Positions 8,429-20,055 of a stretch of 64,000 nt of DNA are shown piece after piece. The DNA comes from Nitzschia sp. DOCU1. Lineage: Eukaryota > Bacillariophyta > Bacillariophyceae > Bacillariales > Bacillariaceae. How positions within the stretch are numbered: the first letter of the stretch is position 1; the number at the start of each line of letters is the position of its first letter. The position numbers were made by a program, and so were the translations under genes. The notes under the pieces were generated by a model that worked only from the letters and a program-made list of their open reading frames with translations, did no database searches and was not told the origin of the DNA. The stretch is from contig OX595990.1 of assembly GCA_951394045.1 (NCBI GenBank), positions 806,001 through 870,000 of the forward strand, in the 5' to 3' direction.

Positions 8429-8962
8429 TCGGGTGGAGCAAGCAAGGACTAGGTAGCATCCTATGCTGGCGTTGCCAATGATGGACGGCGTTGTTTCGAG
8501 ATCGTGGAATGAAAGTGGATGAACATACTTGGATCGTTTCTGGTACGTCGGCAAAGGATGGTGGTACGACAAAGAATGAATGGCGTCGGCAGCAACAAAC
8601 GGCGGCCATTATTATTCGCATCATCTTGATGGAACTAGGACAGCACAATTTAAAAGACGAAAGCTTTCGTAGGTCAATTTGAAAGTCCGCTAGCTACTAC
8701 TATTATCTTGATACAGTGCTAATTCCTGTACCTTCCCTTTGGCTCTCGACTTACCAAGCGTTTTGGCCCCTTTGCACTTCACATCGCTGATACAGGGCTG
8801 CACAATTTCGAGGGTTTCGTCTCTTTGAATAGTTGGACAGATTCGGCTTGTTGTTTCGACCAAGAATATCCAATGCCGACGCAGCAACGCAATAGCTACT
8901 ACTGCTTTTTGGGTGTGAAAATAATTGAAATTATAAACAACAAATAATTCTGCGGTCCTCGT
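8429..8962. other. Intergenic before the tRNA gene
   Basis: 3' sequence of the NUDCD2-like gene followed by an AT-rich stretch upstream of tRNA-Leu. No supported coding frame; the frames present lack a family signature or run through the tRNA. Confidence 0.4.
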
Positions 8963-9054
8963 GGAGACATGGCCGAGTGGTCTAAGGCGCTGTGTTAAGG
9001 AACTTCCTAGAACCGCAGTCTTCATTGGCGGGGGTTCGAATCCCCCTGTCTTCA
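8963..9054 (+). tRNA. tRNA-Leu (AAG) with a 12-nt intron
   Basis: Acceptor GGAGACA (8963-8969) pairs with TGTCTTC (9047-9053), discriminator A at 9054. The D arm GCCGAGTGGTCTAAGGC and TGGCCGAG start are typical of type II tRNA-Leu. Anticodon stem CTGTG (8990-8994) pairs with CGCAG across a loop that begins TTAAGG, anticodon AAG at 8997-8999. Between loop position 37 and the stem lie 12 extra bases (about 9001-9012), the standard place for a tRNA intron. A long variable arm and GGGGGTTCGAATCCCCC T arm follow. CCA is not encoded, as expected for a nuclear gene. Confidence 0.92.
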
Positions 9055-9060
9055 CATCTC

Positions 9061-9075
9061 TTTTGTCACTTTTTT
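9061..9075 (+). terminator. RNA polymerase III terminator
   Basis: Runs of four T (9061-9064) and six T (9070-9075) start six bases after the tRNA discriminator, as expected for Pol III termination. Confidence 0.75.
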
Positions 9076-9460
9076 CTTTCTCTACTACCGGTAGCCGGGT
9101 GTTTAGTTATCAACATGACTCTCCTGTGTTCAAAATGTCTCTATCCCTCATTTGGGAAGACCGGTACTCAATCCATTAAACAACAATACCCTGGTATGAC
9201 GACGATTGGACGCTACGTTCCCTTTGTTTAAATGCTTCTTTAAAGTTCAACGTGCGTGCGCTTAGTGGTCAAGCTGACGTCAGGGATACCTGCCCAATGT
9301 AAATCTTGTTCAGTTCGATTGTTTCTCACCTATCGCTCCCCACGTCATACTTTAGTAGGATACCAAATCGAGAATGGAGATCTCGTCAACCGCAACAAGA
9401 TTTTCACATTTGTAATGCTAAGGCCGCCATTCATAATCTTCCAAAACAACACAAACTAAC
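9076..9460. promoter_or_regulatory. bZIP gene promoter with CRE palindrome
   Basis: Contains CTACCGGTAG at 9085-9094 and a perfect TGACGTCA at 9275-9282, 179 bp upstream of the bZIP start codon. A CRE in front of a bZIP gene allows self- or cross-regulation by bZIP proteins; this is inference. Confidence 0.45.
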
Positions 9461-10377
9461 ATGACAACCTTAACAACAAGAGTATCGCACCAGGACAACA
9501 TCTTCGTTGATCTCTTTGACGATCATCGGAACGAAGACTTTGCGGAACTCTCGAATCTGCTAGGTGACGTCTTCTCGACAAGTGCTTCGGGTGGGTTCGA
9601 AAGCACTCTGTCTGGCAGTGACGATGTTAAAGAATTTGTTTCGTCGCCGGTCTTTAACTTTTTGCCGCCACAAGCAACGAGGTCAGCGGCGGACGAGTCC
9701 GAGTCCCTACTAGCGGGCATGGATAAGTCACAGGCTGCCCAGTTTTATGGACAAATACTCGAGCCTGCGCGTGTTTCACCCACGCCGAGTGCATCTGCCA
9801 ATTTTGCGTTAAGCGACTCGACCTTCTTGTCCGCACCACAGACCAAACGCCATGTCAAGCGCGTGGGATTGCAAAGTACGCAACCAGAAAGTGGGAGTAG
9901 ATCAAGGAAGCGTAAGTCCCATGAACTGCAAACCAGCAATGATCAACCTACCGTACCCGGCGCCCCTTTGAAGCAGAAAGACAGGAGAAGGTACGACTTT
10001 TTATATTTAGAGACTGTCACGCTGGATGTTCTTTTACTGACAATTGCACTTCTCGAACCTCGATGGTGTATTGAATTATGGACTGAAGGGAAAGGAATCG
10101 CGAGCATGCTAAAAGGAGTAGATCGAAGAAAAAGGATCTCACCAAGCATCTTGAAGAAACAGCCGAGATGCTTCGAGAAGAAAACAACAAAATCAAAGAG
10201 TTTGTACAAAAACGACTGGGGACGAGCGAGGACGTGACTAACAAGATGATCAAGGAGCGCATCGTCACGCCAACTGATAGATTCATTGCCGCTTTGCAAA
10301 AGCCATCACATCGTATATTGAGCAACAGCGCCATAAAATATCTGAACGGCCTTGGGAAGGAGTCCTTTCGGAGGTAA
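9461..10377 (+). CDS. bZIP transcription factor, two exons
   Basis: Exons 9461-9990 and 10089-10377 (intron gtacga...gaag, 98 nt) join to 272 residues. The intron lies inside the basic region; splicing yields RRRERNREHAKRSRSRKK, with the N-x7-R pattern of bZIP DNA contacts (N..AKRSRSR), followed by a leucine-zipper-like helix beginning LTKHLEETAEMLREENNKI. The N-terminal 170 residues are acidic and Ser-rich, a likely activation domain, with a basic RSRKRKSHE cluster that may be a nuclear signal. The zipper is short, about three heptads. Diatoms have expanded bZIP families, some linked to CO2 and light; the target of this one is unknown. Confidence 0.85.
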
Positions 10378-10720
10378 ATTGGTGTTTGTTGGTGTGGTGA
10401 TGGACGTACGGTTCTTATTGCGGTGAACCCAGAAGATGTCTCTACTGCTCCAGTGGGATCAGCGAACTGATATTTGGATCCTGACCCAGCTTTCGAACGA
10501 TTTTGCCCAAAACCAACGGCCAAAGGAAAATCATGTACACAGCATCCCCCCTGGGCCATACGCGACATTATACAATATGAGGACATTGTAGACTTCAGCG
10601 TTCATTATGAGCATACTAGTGTTATGAATGACAATTTAGTGCAACGAAAAATGAATCATCTCGTCGTTTCAGTAGCTGTGCAGTAGTTTGTATGAATTGT
10701 AATCTCGTGTATGAATTTGG
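10378..10720. other. Intergenic, convergent 3' ends
   Basis: Space between the bZIP and PPR 3' ends. No coding frame with a family signature and no repeat was seen. Confidence 0.4.
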
Positions 10721-13700
10721 TCACTTCCCTTTCCGTCTTTGTGACCCATTCCCTGTTTTCTTTCTGCCTTTGTTAATTTGCACTCGAGCGAATTGACCGA
10801 TGTTTCGGGTCCATGCCTGGGGCAAATTCCCTGTTGTCGTTTCTCCGTGAGTACCTGTCAATGCAATATATTCCTCGGTAGACACCGTTTGTCGCAGTTT
10901 TCGCAGGACGTACTCGTTGACGTAGCCACCGCTGCAGCACTTCTCGAACAAAGTCTTGGCATGTGCGAAGCGTGAACGAGCATCTTCACGCGGAAGAAGG
11001 TTTGCGCAAACAGATAAAAGTATGGTATACGTGTAAGCATCTGGCTCCATGTCCGGCTGCGAAGAGAGCCAGTCAAAGACTCTGAATGCGATTCGTAGTG
11101 CCTCCGATCGATCTTCGTCAACTTTGGTGAACGCGCAAGCGTTGCAGACAGCATTCGCAGTGTGTACGTTGGGTTTCGTGTCAGGGTCACCACTGGCTTC
11201 GTAGGACTTGATCATCTTGTCCAAGATTTGCTCCGCGTGTTTTGCCGCTCCCTTCTCGCCCGACTTCGCCCAAGCGTCTATGACGCTGGTTAACGTCCTG
11301 GTATTAGGCTTAAAATCCTTGTCGCCGTCTGCATATCGCTGCCTCATGATGCCGAGAACATGTTCCGCTCTCGCCGCCGAACCTCTTTCGTTGGATTTCG
11401 CCCAGGCGTTTATGAGAGTATTGTACGAGTAGACATCGGGTTTCTTGCCCTTGTCACCTGCCCTGTACAGTTCATCCATGTGATCAAGAATTTGCTCAGC
11501 TCGATGTGGGGCCATCCGATCACCCGAACGTGCCCAGGCGTCCAAGACGGCATTAAATGAGATCGTGTCAGGGAGACAATCGGCATTGCCGCCCTTGGAA
11601 AGCCTATCCATCCACTCAAGGATCTCTTCGGCTCGCTCAGCAGCCTGGCGGCCACCACCACTCTTCGCCCATGCATCCACTGCAAGTTTGAAGATGAAAA
11701 TGCGATAGAATGAGTGTGATGCAGTAACATGTTCCGTAACAAAACATCTCTGCCATCAACTTACAAATAGTGTTAAAATTAATGGTGGTGGGTTTGCAGT
11801 CTTCACCTGATCCGTGTTTGTGGCGATTGACCATGTTCAAAAGGACTCTCTCTGCTCGTGCGGCTGCCCCTGGTTCCCCACTTTTGGCGAGTGCATTGAT
11901 GACGGCGTTGTATGTAAAACTGGAAGGGCGCAATGACATGTCTCCAGCAAGGTACTTGGCCTCCATCTTGTCTAAAAGTTGGTCAGCACGAGCCGCTGCA
12001 CCTCGATAGCCACTTTTTGACCACGCGTCAATTACAGCTGTGTACGTGAACGCGTCAGGCTTCAAACTCGGCATACCCGACGCGTGTAACTTGCTCATGG
12101 CAAGGAGCATCTCTTCGGCCTTGGAAGCAGCATCCGGTTCCTTACTCTTTGCCCAGCAATTGATCTGAAAATAAAGAAATCGAGTTGCTCAGAATTGTCC
12201 ATGAAAGCAAGCACTCAAACCTTATTCTTTTACGTACCACAGTATTGAACACAAAGGTGTTTGGGCACAGATCGGCATTCGCGATAGGGTCGCTTTGGTA
12301 CAGTTGAATCATTTTTGCCAAAAGTCGATCTGCCTTGGCCGCCGCCCCCTTTTCCCCACCTTTGGCGTAAGAGTCTATCACGGCTCCGTACGTTACCACA
12401 TTAGGCTTAATGTCGGGGTCACCGCTAGCATGAAGTTCGTGCATGCGAGCCAAAAGTTTCTCAGCCTCCACCGACGCTCCTTTGCCCCCACTCTTCGCCC
12501 AAGCGTTAATCACAATATTGTGGCTAATAGTGTCAGGTTTTGCGTTGAGGTTGCCAGCTTTATACATTTGGTGCATGTTTACCAGTAGTTCTTGAGCTTT
12601 GGCGGCGGCTGTTGGCCCCCCAGATTTTGCGTAGGCATGAATAACTGTGGAGCAATGATTAAGTGGTTAGAACATGCGCAAGTGGTGAAGCCGTCTCATG
12701 GGCTGGCCACATTTCTGACATACCAGTGTTATAACTGCGGAGCGACAAAAATGGGCGGAAGTCGTCAGAATACGCAAAAATAGGTGAAGTTTATTGGTGG
12801 ACCCCATGTTGTCGACTTACGTGAATTTATCAGGACGAATTTGTAACGTTGGGTTGGACTTGTGGAGGTTGTCCATCCACTGCAGAATTTGTTCGGCGCG
12901 CGATGGAGCTACCTTTTCTTTGGAACGAGCCCAGGCATTGATTACGGCGTTAAAAATGCCAGTTGTGGGCCTCAGGTGCTCATGCCCTGTCGTTTGATAC
13001 AAGTCATGCATATCCTGTAGAATCGTCTCGGCTCGTTGAGCAGCACTGACCCCTTCGCCGCTTTTCGCCCATGCATCCACTGGGTTAGTGAACATGAAAA
13101 TGCGATGGAATGAGTAAGATACGGTAACGCGTTCCGTGACAAAAACGCCTGAGCCATCAACTTACCCGCCATGGTGTACATTTTGGTATTGGGTAATACT
13201 CTCGTGTTGCCTGCATTCGCCTCGTCCTGAATCCGCTTGAGCCACATTTCCACCATACTTGCTCCTTGTGCCGACTTTGTTTTAGCCCATGCGTTCATAA
13301 CGGCTGATACAGGAATGGCGGACGGGTCTAGGCTTCCAACGGGTATTTCATTTAATCGGCGATTCATTCGTAACAGCCATTCCCGTTTCTTGGAGGTAGG
13401 CGTGTGTTGGACCATATCGTCACCGTAGGAACCATCGGTTCCGTCCTCGTCTTCCTCGTCGTCGCCGTAGGAACCTGAATAAAAGTCGTCAATTGATGGC
13501 AAGATGGGGGGTCCATCTTGCGTCTGGCCTTTGGATACAGGAGCAGACGACGACTCTCCCACCAAACGATCCAAGGGCAATCTGTTCGCGGTCAAACCAC
13601 TTGCTTGGGAGGATGACATGCTGGCGGTCGACGATACTGGAGCTGTCATTAACATTCGAATAGCCTCCGAACTCGCCTTAGACGATACGGCCGTCAGGTC

Positions 13701-14672
13701 ATCCATCATGAAGGAAGGCGTGGGAGACTTGGAGCCATCGGTACCTTCTCGAAAGTCCTCATCTCTAACCCCACCTCTCCCACGGCCACCTCGGGGGTGG
13801 CTATTATTTGCCCTGGTGTTATGATTGTGTTGACGGCGATTATTGTTGGATTTGCCTTTCCTTTGTTGATTTTTTCGATTTCCACCGTAGAATCTCTTCT
13901 CAACGCTCCTGTCAAACGAACCCGAGTCATCTTCCTGAAGACTCGGGTGGAACGATCGATCATACGACTCATTTTGCGTGAACCCTGGTGGGGCTGTACT
14001 ACTGGAGAATCCGGTGTGCAACCCATCCGGACGGTAGGTTTGGCTCGGCTGGCGGCTGCTGGGGTAGTGCACTGGTGGCTCGGAAGAACATAGTAGTGAC
14101 TGGTTGCGCGAGGACCGATCATTCCAGGAATGACTAGTATGCGCAGTGCTACCCCCAGTGGATCCCGAGCTAGCCCCCACAACTCCTGGAATTGTGGAGC
14201 TGGCTCCAGAAGCCATGGAAGGTACCGAGACGAGTCCACCCTGATAATACTGACCGTGCTGCTGGTCTTGAATGGGTCTCGTGCTTAACTGACCCATTTT
14301 GGTGGTGACGTGGTCTGTGTAGTTCTGATGAAAGTGGGATGATGCTTGGAGGCCCCGATGGTCGTCGTCATCTTGCCTCAGGGAAGACAATTCCTGATGG
14401 GGATGGCTCGTATACGTCGAGGAGCTGTAAAAGGACTCGCCGTCCCCTCGAAAATAAGCGTTGTTAAAGGAAACATCCGAACTGGTGGACCAGATATTAT
14501 TGTTGTTGCTGCTGTTAGATACAGCAGGAACCACACCCCACTTTTTGCCCTGATCTACCACGTCATGATTCATTACTTGGTCCCAGCGCGGGCTACTGTT
14601 GCTGGAAGGCGATTCTTGTCTTGTTTCGTGCACCAAAAACCGTGACAATTGCGGCTGAGGCTGAATGCTCAT
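10721..14672 (-). CDS. Pentatricopeptide repeat (PPR) protein, six exons including an 11-nt microexon
   Basis: Exons on the minus strand: 14672-13166, 13079-12821, 12734-12724, 12644-12238, 12164-11765, 11679-10721; the total is divisible by three and gives 1,180 residues. Residues 1-500 are low-complexity (Ser/Gln-rich, an RGG-like patch, an acidic GDDEEDEDGTDG run). The rest is a series of 40-46-residue PPR motifs with signatures such as YNTLINAWAKSNERGSAARAE and FTYTAVIDAWSKSGYRGAA. PPR proteins bind organellar RNA in a sequence-specific way. All introns fall at the same place in the repeat, around (Y/F)NT(V/I) before (D/N)AWAK. Exon 3 is only 11 nt (12724-12734), bounded by cgcag and gtatgt, and is needed to restore TYNTVIHAYAK. 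Two introns share clear similarity. No targeting peptide is obvious. Confidence 0.88.
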
Positions 14673-15724
14673 TTCGCTTTCTCAGTCCGTGCAACTTGAA
14701 AACGCCAAATTGAAACGATGATGATGATTAACTTGAAGGCCAAAGTTCAATCACAACTGTTTGCATGGCTTTCCCTCTAGACCCCAAAAGTTCCAAAGAA
14801 TTATAATACCTGGTTTTGTTTCTTGTTCCACTGATCGTTTGCAATGACAAACACAAACGAAGCTTCCCCTTTAAGTCGCTTTGCAGATTTAAATTAATCC
14901 CTCTGCAATCTCTTTTTATTCGGATATCACTGCTGTTCACTTTCTTCAAAGGGGAAATGAATTGTAAAGAAAGGAAATAGATACAGCAGATGCCAGGTCA
15001 AACAGGAAATGACATCACCTCCCCTGGTGGTGTGACTTTAGCGGGTGACTGGGTTTCACCTGCTTATCGCACCTCTCGCACGCTGGCATGATGGTGGAAG
15101 TGGCGTCTACACCGGATAGTATCTACTTTCGCGCACCGGATGCACCTCATCCAAGATTCCAAACCAAAATCAACGCAGTTCTTCGTGAAACAAAAAGGGG
15201 GAAGGCGCGTGCACATTTTTGAATTTATAAGCCTTGTTGAGTAAGTAAAATCCTCAAGAATGAATACATCAGAATGATTCTCATTGCGCCGGGCGAGCCT
15301 TGGAACCTTCTGCGGTATCAAAAGAGAGTTACTCGGGTCGCGTTTCGAAATTGGGAATGGGATATGCAGGAGGAAGCTAGGTATCCTTTCTACGACTCCT
15401 CATAGCTAAACACATAGGCATTGACCCGCGCTTTCACCGGCAGGTACATGCAAGAAATGCATGTGGCATCCGTTTTGTTCCAAACTGTTCTTGTTTGAAA
15501 CACCGTCAAAACTTCGATTTGGCTTCTAATCTTGGTTTCTACCGGTAGATAGGGGAAACAAACAGCTGCAACTTCCGAATGATTGAAACGGTTGTTGGTG
15601 TTGAATATTTCGAGGTTTGTTGAGTCTGCGATATCAACAACAACAGCTCGTCTTCCGAACAAAGCATCGGCTTTCGCTTGCTGAAGGTGCACAACATTGC
15701 AAACAGCAGAAGAAGAACATCACC
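14673..15724. other. Divergent intergenic region, about 1 kb
   Basis: Between the PPR gene (minus) and the ATG22-like gene (plus). CTACCGGTAG occurs at 15539-15548, 186 bp before the downstream start. Short frames on both strands have no recognisable motif. Presumed promoters. Confidence 0.4.
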
Positions 15725-17486
15725 ATGGTGGAGGCAAATGATGACAAAGTCCAACAACAGGAGGGGTTCGAAGTAGATATTCATGGTACGGGAAAACCGT
15801 CCGCATCGGCAGAGGATGCATTGGTGACGGGGAAAGCGCTAGCCTGGTATCGATTCGATGATGTCCGGATAGCTCAGGGGTACAATTTGGTACGTTGGTG
15901 TCATACAATGGTGGTTGTAAGGGATAAGAACGAGGACGCCGTGTTTTAACACTTTCGCTTTCATTGGCATGACAGAGTGGTCTAGGACGTGGGGCATTGA
16001 TCATGTCGAATATATTCTTGTCAACGTCATTTGTTTACCTTGCTCAAGAAAAGGCGGGTTGTGTAGATGATCAGGGAGAAGTAATCGAAGACTGCGATGG
16101 GGAGGCATATGGATTCCAACCGGCGTCCTTTGTTTCAAATATCGCGGTGATAGCCAGTGTACTATCGGCCTTGTTTATGCCGTTCATCGGTGCCATGGTG
16201 GATTATACAAAGCATCGGAAAAATCTCGGCATGGCAGTATCCACGCTGATGATTATGATCCAAATCGCCCAAATTGGAACTGTCTCAGAGACTTGGCTGG
16301 CGATGGCTATCTTACAAGCGTTTTCTGGTTTCTTATACCAAGCTTTGGTTCTGTGTATCTATGCATATCTCCCGGATATGTCGTATTTAGTTGGCGAAGA
16401 GAAGATGACAAAGTGTAAGTGGTTGGCTGCCAACAATTGATATCATTCCTGTGTCTTCTCATCTTTGATCCCTGTTTTGCAGACACTTCGATATTTCAAA
16501 TGACGCAGTTCAGTAGTCAGGCAGCCTTTCTATTCGTTGTCACGGCGCTTTCCTTGGGGTTCGGTCTTGGTGATGTAGTAGCGGCGCAAATGAGTCAAGC
16601 TATAAATGTGGTTTGGAGCGGACTTTGTTTTTACTATTCTTGGCGACTCTTAGACCACGTGGAGCCGCGACATGTACTTCCGGAAGGACGCTCTTTGGTG
16701 ACTGAGGGGTTCTTTCGTGTATATCACACTGCGAAGGATATCAACACAAACTATAAGAATGGAACGCGGTGGTTCTTTCTGGCGCTGATTTTCTCTGAGG
16801 CTGGTGCGAATGCATTCACAGTGGTGGCAGTGGTGTTTTTAGACCAGCAGCTGGGTCTATCATTCACCGATATTGGCATCTTCTTCTTTGTGACACTGGT
16901 GTCGTCTATTCCTGGATCCTTCTTGGGCCGCTTTGTGACAAGACGGCTCGATCCGAAACGTTCCTGGCAGGTCAACATGGTTTCCATATTCATTTGGACT
17001 GCCGGAGGTGCCATCATCCTGGATATTCCGGACGATCTTCCGTTTCTTGCTTATTTGTGGGGATGTGGTATCGGCTTGCTGCTCGGCTGGTTCTATCCCA
17101 CGGAGAATCTCTTCTTCTGTATGTGTCTACCAGAAGGACAAGAAGCAGAGCTGTCCGGTTTTTATGTTTACTGTACTCAAATCCTGGGGTGGCTGCCTCC
17201 TTTGGTGTTTTCGGTCATGGTGGAGGCTAAAGTCAGCCAGACGTATGGTGTTGTCGCTGTTACCACATTTATGCTGATTGCGACGGCCTTGGTGGGTTGC
17301 GCGGCGCCGTGGGACGAAATCCTGCAAGAAAGTGGAAGAGCTAAAGTGGTGACGCCACAAGAGAATAGCGAAGAGCCCGATGTGCAAACGGAAGTGGTTG
17401 CTCCCGTGACCGCAAACGAGGTAGCGCTAGACGAAGCAGACGACACGGGAAGAGGGAGCTCATCCTCCGATACCATTGACGCCTGA
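15725..17486 (+). CDS. ATG22-like / major facilitator transporter, three exons
   Basis: Exons 15725-15889, 15976-16414, 16483-17486 join to 535 residues; introns 86 and 68 nt. About twelve hydrophobic segments start at RGALIMSNIFLSTSFVYLA and end at TFMLIATALVGCAAP. Features of the ATG22 branch are the N-terminal AWYRFDDVRIAQGYNL, the loop FIGAMVDYTKHRKNLGM, and LPEGQEAELSGFYVYCTQILGWLPP late in the protein. Yeast Atg22 exports amino acids from the vacuole after autophagy; algal homologues are mostly uncharacterised. The acidic Ser-rich tail (residues about 490-535) is presumably cytosolic. A tRNA-like string near 15966 is only the first acceptor site. Confidence 0.8.
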
Positions 17487-17596
17487 CCACACCAGCAGTG
17501 AAAGATCCATCATGCTATGTGGCATTGTTGTTGTAAACTAGGTAGAACGCTATGCAGATTTGACTACGACTTCGTTGGTTCCCCATTATCCCACAG

Positions 17597-18286
17597 CTAT
17601 TCTGCATAATCCGGTGGCTGTGAGCAACAGACGTCCGTGGCAGTATTTTGATCCGTTTCCCATCCTGGAACGATGGAACGAAACGTCAATGATATTCTAA
17701 GCGGCGATGATTGTGCTTGGACAGGAAGGCAATGTTCATACTCTTCCTGTGTTGTCCCCTGCATAAGTAGAATGGATCCAGAGGGTAGGAGCAAGTCCGC
17801 TACCATGGACTTATTCCCGTCTCGTTCTCTGAGCTGAAACCGTCGGGGCCCGCCAAGGGATAAGGACGCTACTGTCTTGGTCGCTCCGTGCGCACGAATT
17901 TCATCATAGTGCCATGGGATGTATCCTTCGCCTGGAGGGTAACAGTTGATGAGACAAGCCGTCAGCGCTGCTTCTTCTTCGAGTTGACAAGCGTGGGACA
18001 CCTTCTCGCGCAATCGTCGCAAGGTGGGAGTCCACGGTTTGGGGGTTAATCTCAATCCCACGTAGGCAAAGATGCATTCCGGAGAGTCTCCATAGTAACA
18101 AGTCGGACGCGATTGAGGGCCGAAATCATCAGTTTCCACGTGAAACGGTAGAGTTTTCGACAGTTCTTCTAGCAGGTCATTGGCCTCTCTATCGTCCAAG
18201 GCATTTTCCAATAAGGCCACTTTGGACGACTTTGACGCCGACGAAGGCAACAAGTCGATTCGACGGATAGCAGACGCATCTTTCAT
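17597..18286 (-). CDS. AlkB-family Fe(II)/2-oxoglutarate dioxygenase (ALKBH2/3-like)
   Basis: ATG at 18284-18286 gives 229 residues. The double-stranded beta-helix core shows INCYPPGEGYIPWHYDEI (NxY strand and the HxD iron ligands in WHYDE), ASLSLGGPRRFQLRER, LPSGSILLMQGTTQEEYEHCLP (distal iron His) and SSPLRISLTFRSI, containing the two Arg that bind 2-oxoglutarate. ALKBH2/3 enzymes remove 1-methyladenine and 3-methylcytosine from nucleic acids. The N-terminal part (residues 20-75) is typical nucleotide-recognition-lid sequence. The frame continues upstream to a TTG without an ATG; an extra 5' exon is possible. The 3' end is 110 bp from the converging transporter gene. Confidence 0.87.
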   Translation of the reverse strand: MKDASAIRRIDLLPSSASKSSKVALLENALDDREANDLLEELSKTLPFHVETDDFGPQSRPTCYYGDSPECIFAYVGLRLTPKPWTPTLRRLREKVSHACQLEEEAALTACLINCYPPGEGYIPWHYDEIRAHGATKTVASLSLGGPRRFQLRERDGNKSMVADLLLPSGSILLMQGTTQEEYEHCLPVQAQSSPLRISLTFRSIVPGWETDQNTATDVCCSQPPDYAE

Positions 18287-18912
18287 GCCGAGAGACCACC
18301 AATTGATGTTGTGGTCCTCTTTCGTTTCTCTTTTGCCTTGCAAAACAAAACAAAAAAAGACACCGAATCGAATAATTGGACTTCTTGTCGACGACTACAA
18401 AAACTATAATACTTCCGGTAGGAGAGAACTCCGGAGTACTGTAGTGGAATGCAAGCGGTCGACTGAACACCTGTAAACTACCGGTATAATGCAATGTTGC
18501 TGCTTCGAGGCAAGGTCGCCTACTCTAGCTAGTACCTAGAATATATCTGAGTTATCTTGTGCAATGGCAGGTTGAGCCGCCAGGCCCCGGTGCAGGAATG
18601 GTTCTTTCGGGCTACGGACGGTAAAGATTGCGTTGGGGCAATTATTGTACCGCGTTCTCTTGGATTTTTCATGAGGCGGGAACAATTCACCACCACGGCT
18701 TTCTCTAAAATGTCTCTTTTAGTAGCATGATTATTAATTGTGTATTTCGTGTCCCGTCACTTCTACTTGCGTGCGATTTGCTTGTCTCAGAGTATACTAA
18801 TTTCCTCTTTCATCATTCAGATTTCAGCAGTCATCTAGATAGATGGACAACCATCTAGTTAGAAAGTAGGAGGGTCGAGTCTCTTCCTGCTCCAACGCTT
18901 GGCCTGTCCTGC
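18287..18912. other. Intergenic
   Basis: Contains a one-mismatch copy of the CTACCGGTAG motif (CTACCGGTAT, 18478-18487) and an imperfect repeat of CATCTAG near 18831 and 18851. No supported gene. Confidence 0.35.
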
Positions 18913-20055
18913 CTAGAAGGCAGTCGTCGGTTCAGCAGTTATGCTTCTCTTTCCCATGAGAAATGAACGTGGAGAGGTTACAAAGAGACTTCCTCCTTCG
19001 ACATTCTGGCGCTGGATTTCTAGGCGTTCAGCACGGTACTCATTCTCACTGCTACGTGCAATGGCAATGGCTGCAGGTCTTGGATTCTGAATTCCCAAAA
19101 CCAGCTTCGGGCGCGGCGGAGGCGGGCCCATAGACGCGTTGAGGTTATCAATGCTGGAATAACATGGCAAGGGATAGTTATGCTGACTTGGTGGTATGAT
19201 TGAGTTTTTCATGGAGGTTGCGTAGCCTCCCGTGAACATCGTAGCAGTCAGCTCGGCTGGTGATTGAAAGTGGGGGACGTTCTCCCCAGTATGAAATATG
19301 TTGAGGTTGTTTTCACAGTTAGTGAGCTTCAAGGCATAAGGATTTGGACCCATCGGAAAGGTTTCGTTTTTAAGCGCATTTGAAGGTAAGGGCGGAAGGA
19401 TCTGGCTATTGCTGATCATGCTGATACTGTCACTTTCGAAGTCAGGGAACAGACTCATGCTAAGTTGAGCAGTAGGGTCGATGGCAAATTCGGAGGACGA
19501 GTCCGAGAAGGAGGCTTGAATAGTCGAGAAATCATTTACCAGCGATTGATCGTAGCTTCCCTGCGATGACGAATAGTCAGTCATCTGGGCGGTTGAGGCT
19601 GACATTGAAGACGCTGTGCTGCAACCTCGTTGGACCTGCCCAGGTTGGCAATCAAAGTAATACGCAGAGTATGGCTGACGACTCAAAATGGTGAATTCCT
19701 GCAATGGCGGTGCGTTGGTCTGTTGGGCGATTTGTTTGTGTTTTGGATGCGTGGCGATGGACATCTTGTTTCCAGGCTTTGTTGTAGCTTCGTTGCTGCT
19801 CGTGTTGCTGAGTTTCTTCGAGCAATCCGAGCTGTTGTTTCGCCGCCGATTGACCCCCCCGCGGCATCCCCTTGGTCGATGACTTCGCCGCCGAGGAGGT
19901 TTCCCACTTCCCCTGGAACCATCTGACGACCCCGAAGTCCCACTATCTAGTCTCGACCTGTTACCGTTAGGGACAACGCCACGCAACACTCCATTTGGAT
20001 CTCCTGCCGAAGAAGAGAATGAGTAGTTCGAAGTAAAGGTCATTTGATCCACCAT
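18913..20055 (-). CDS. Unrecognised Ser/Asn-rich protein with a basic Arg patch
   Basis: Single exon, 380 residues from ATG 20055. Residues 48-75 form a strongly basic stretch, GKPPRRRSHRPRGCRGGVNR; an RPRGCRGG-type patch is recalled from other diatom proteins and may bind nucleic acid or act as a nuclear signal. A second segment, PPPPRPKLVLGIQNPRPAAIAIARS, near residue 310 looks ordered. The rest is low-complexity Ser/Asn/Gln sequence with acidic patches such as PDFESDS. No enzyme motif or membrane segment is visible. Frame length and composition favour a real gene, possibly regulatory; no function is assigned. Confidence 0.6.
   Translation of the reverse strand: MVDQMTFTSNYSFSSSAGDPNGVLRGVVPNGNRSRLDSGTSGSSDGSRGSGKPPRRRSHRPRGCRGGVNRRRNNSSDCSKKLSNTSSNEATTKPGNKMSIATHPKHKQIAQQTNAPPLQEFTILSRQPYSAYYFDCQPGQVQRGCSTASSMSASTAQMTDYSSSQGSYDQSLVNDFSTIQASFSDSSSEFAIDPTAQLSMSLFPDFESDSISMISNSQILPPLPSNALKNETFPMGPNPYALKLTNCENNLNIFHTGENVPHFQSPAELTATMFTGGYATSMKNSIIPPSQHNYPLPCYSSIDNLNASMGPPPPRPKLVLGIQNPRPAAIAIARSSENEYRAERLEIQRQNVEGGSLFVTSPRSFLMGKRSITAEPTTAF

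Noticed and set aside
15960..15990. tRNA-like string GGCATGACAGAGTGGTCTAGG
   Set aside because: It resembles a D arm but has no acceptor, anticodon or T arm downstream; it is the acceptor site of intron 1 of the transporter gene and runs straight into coding sequence.
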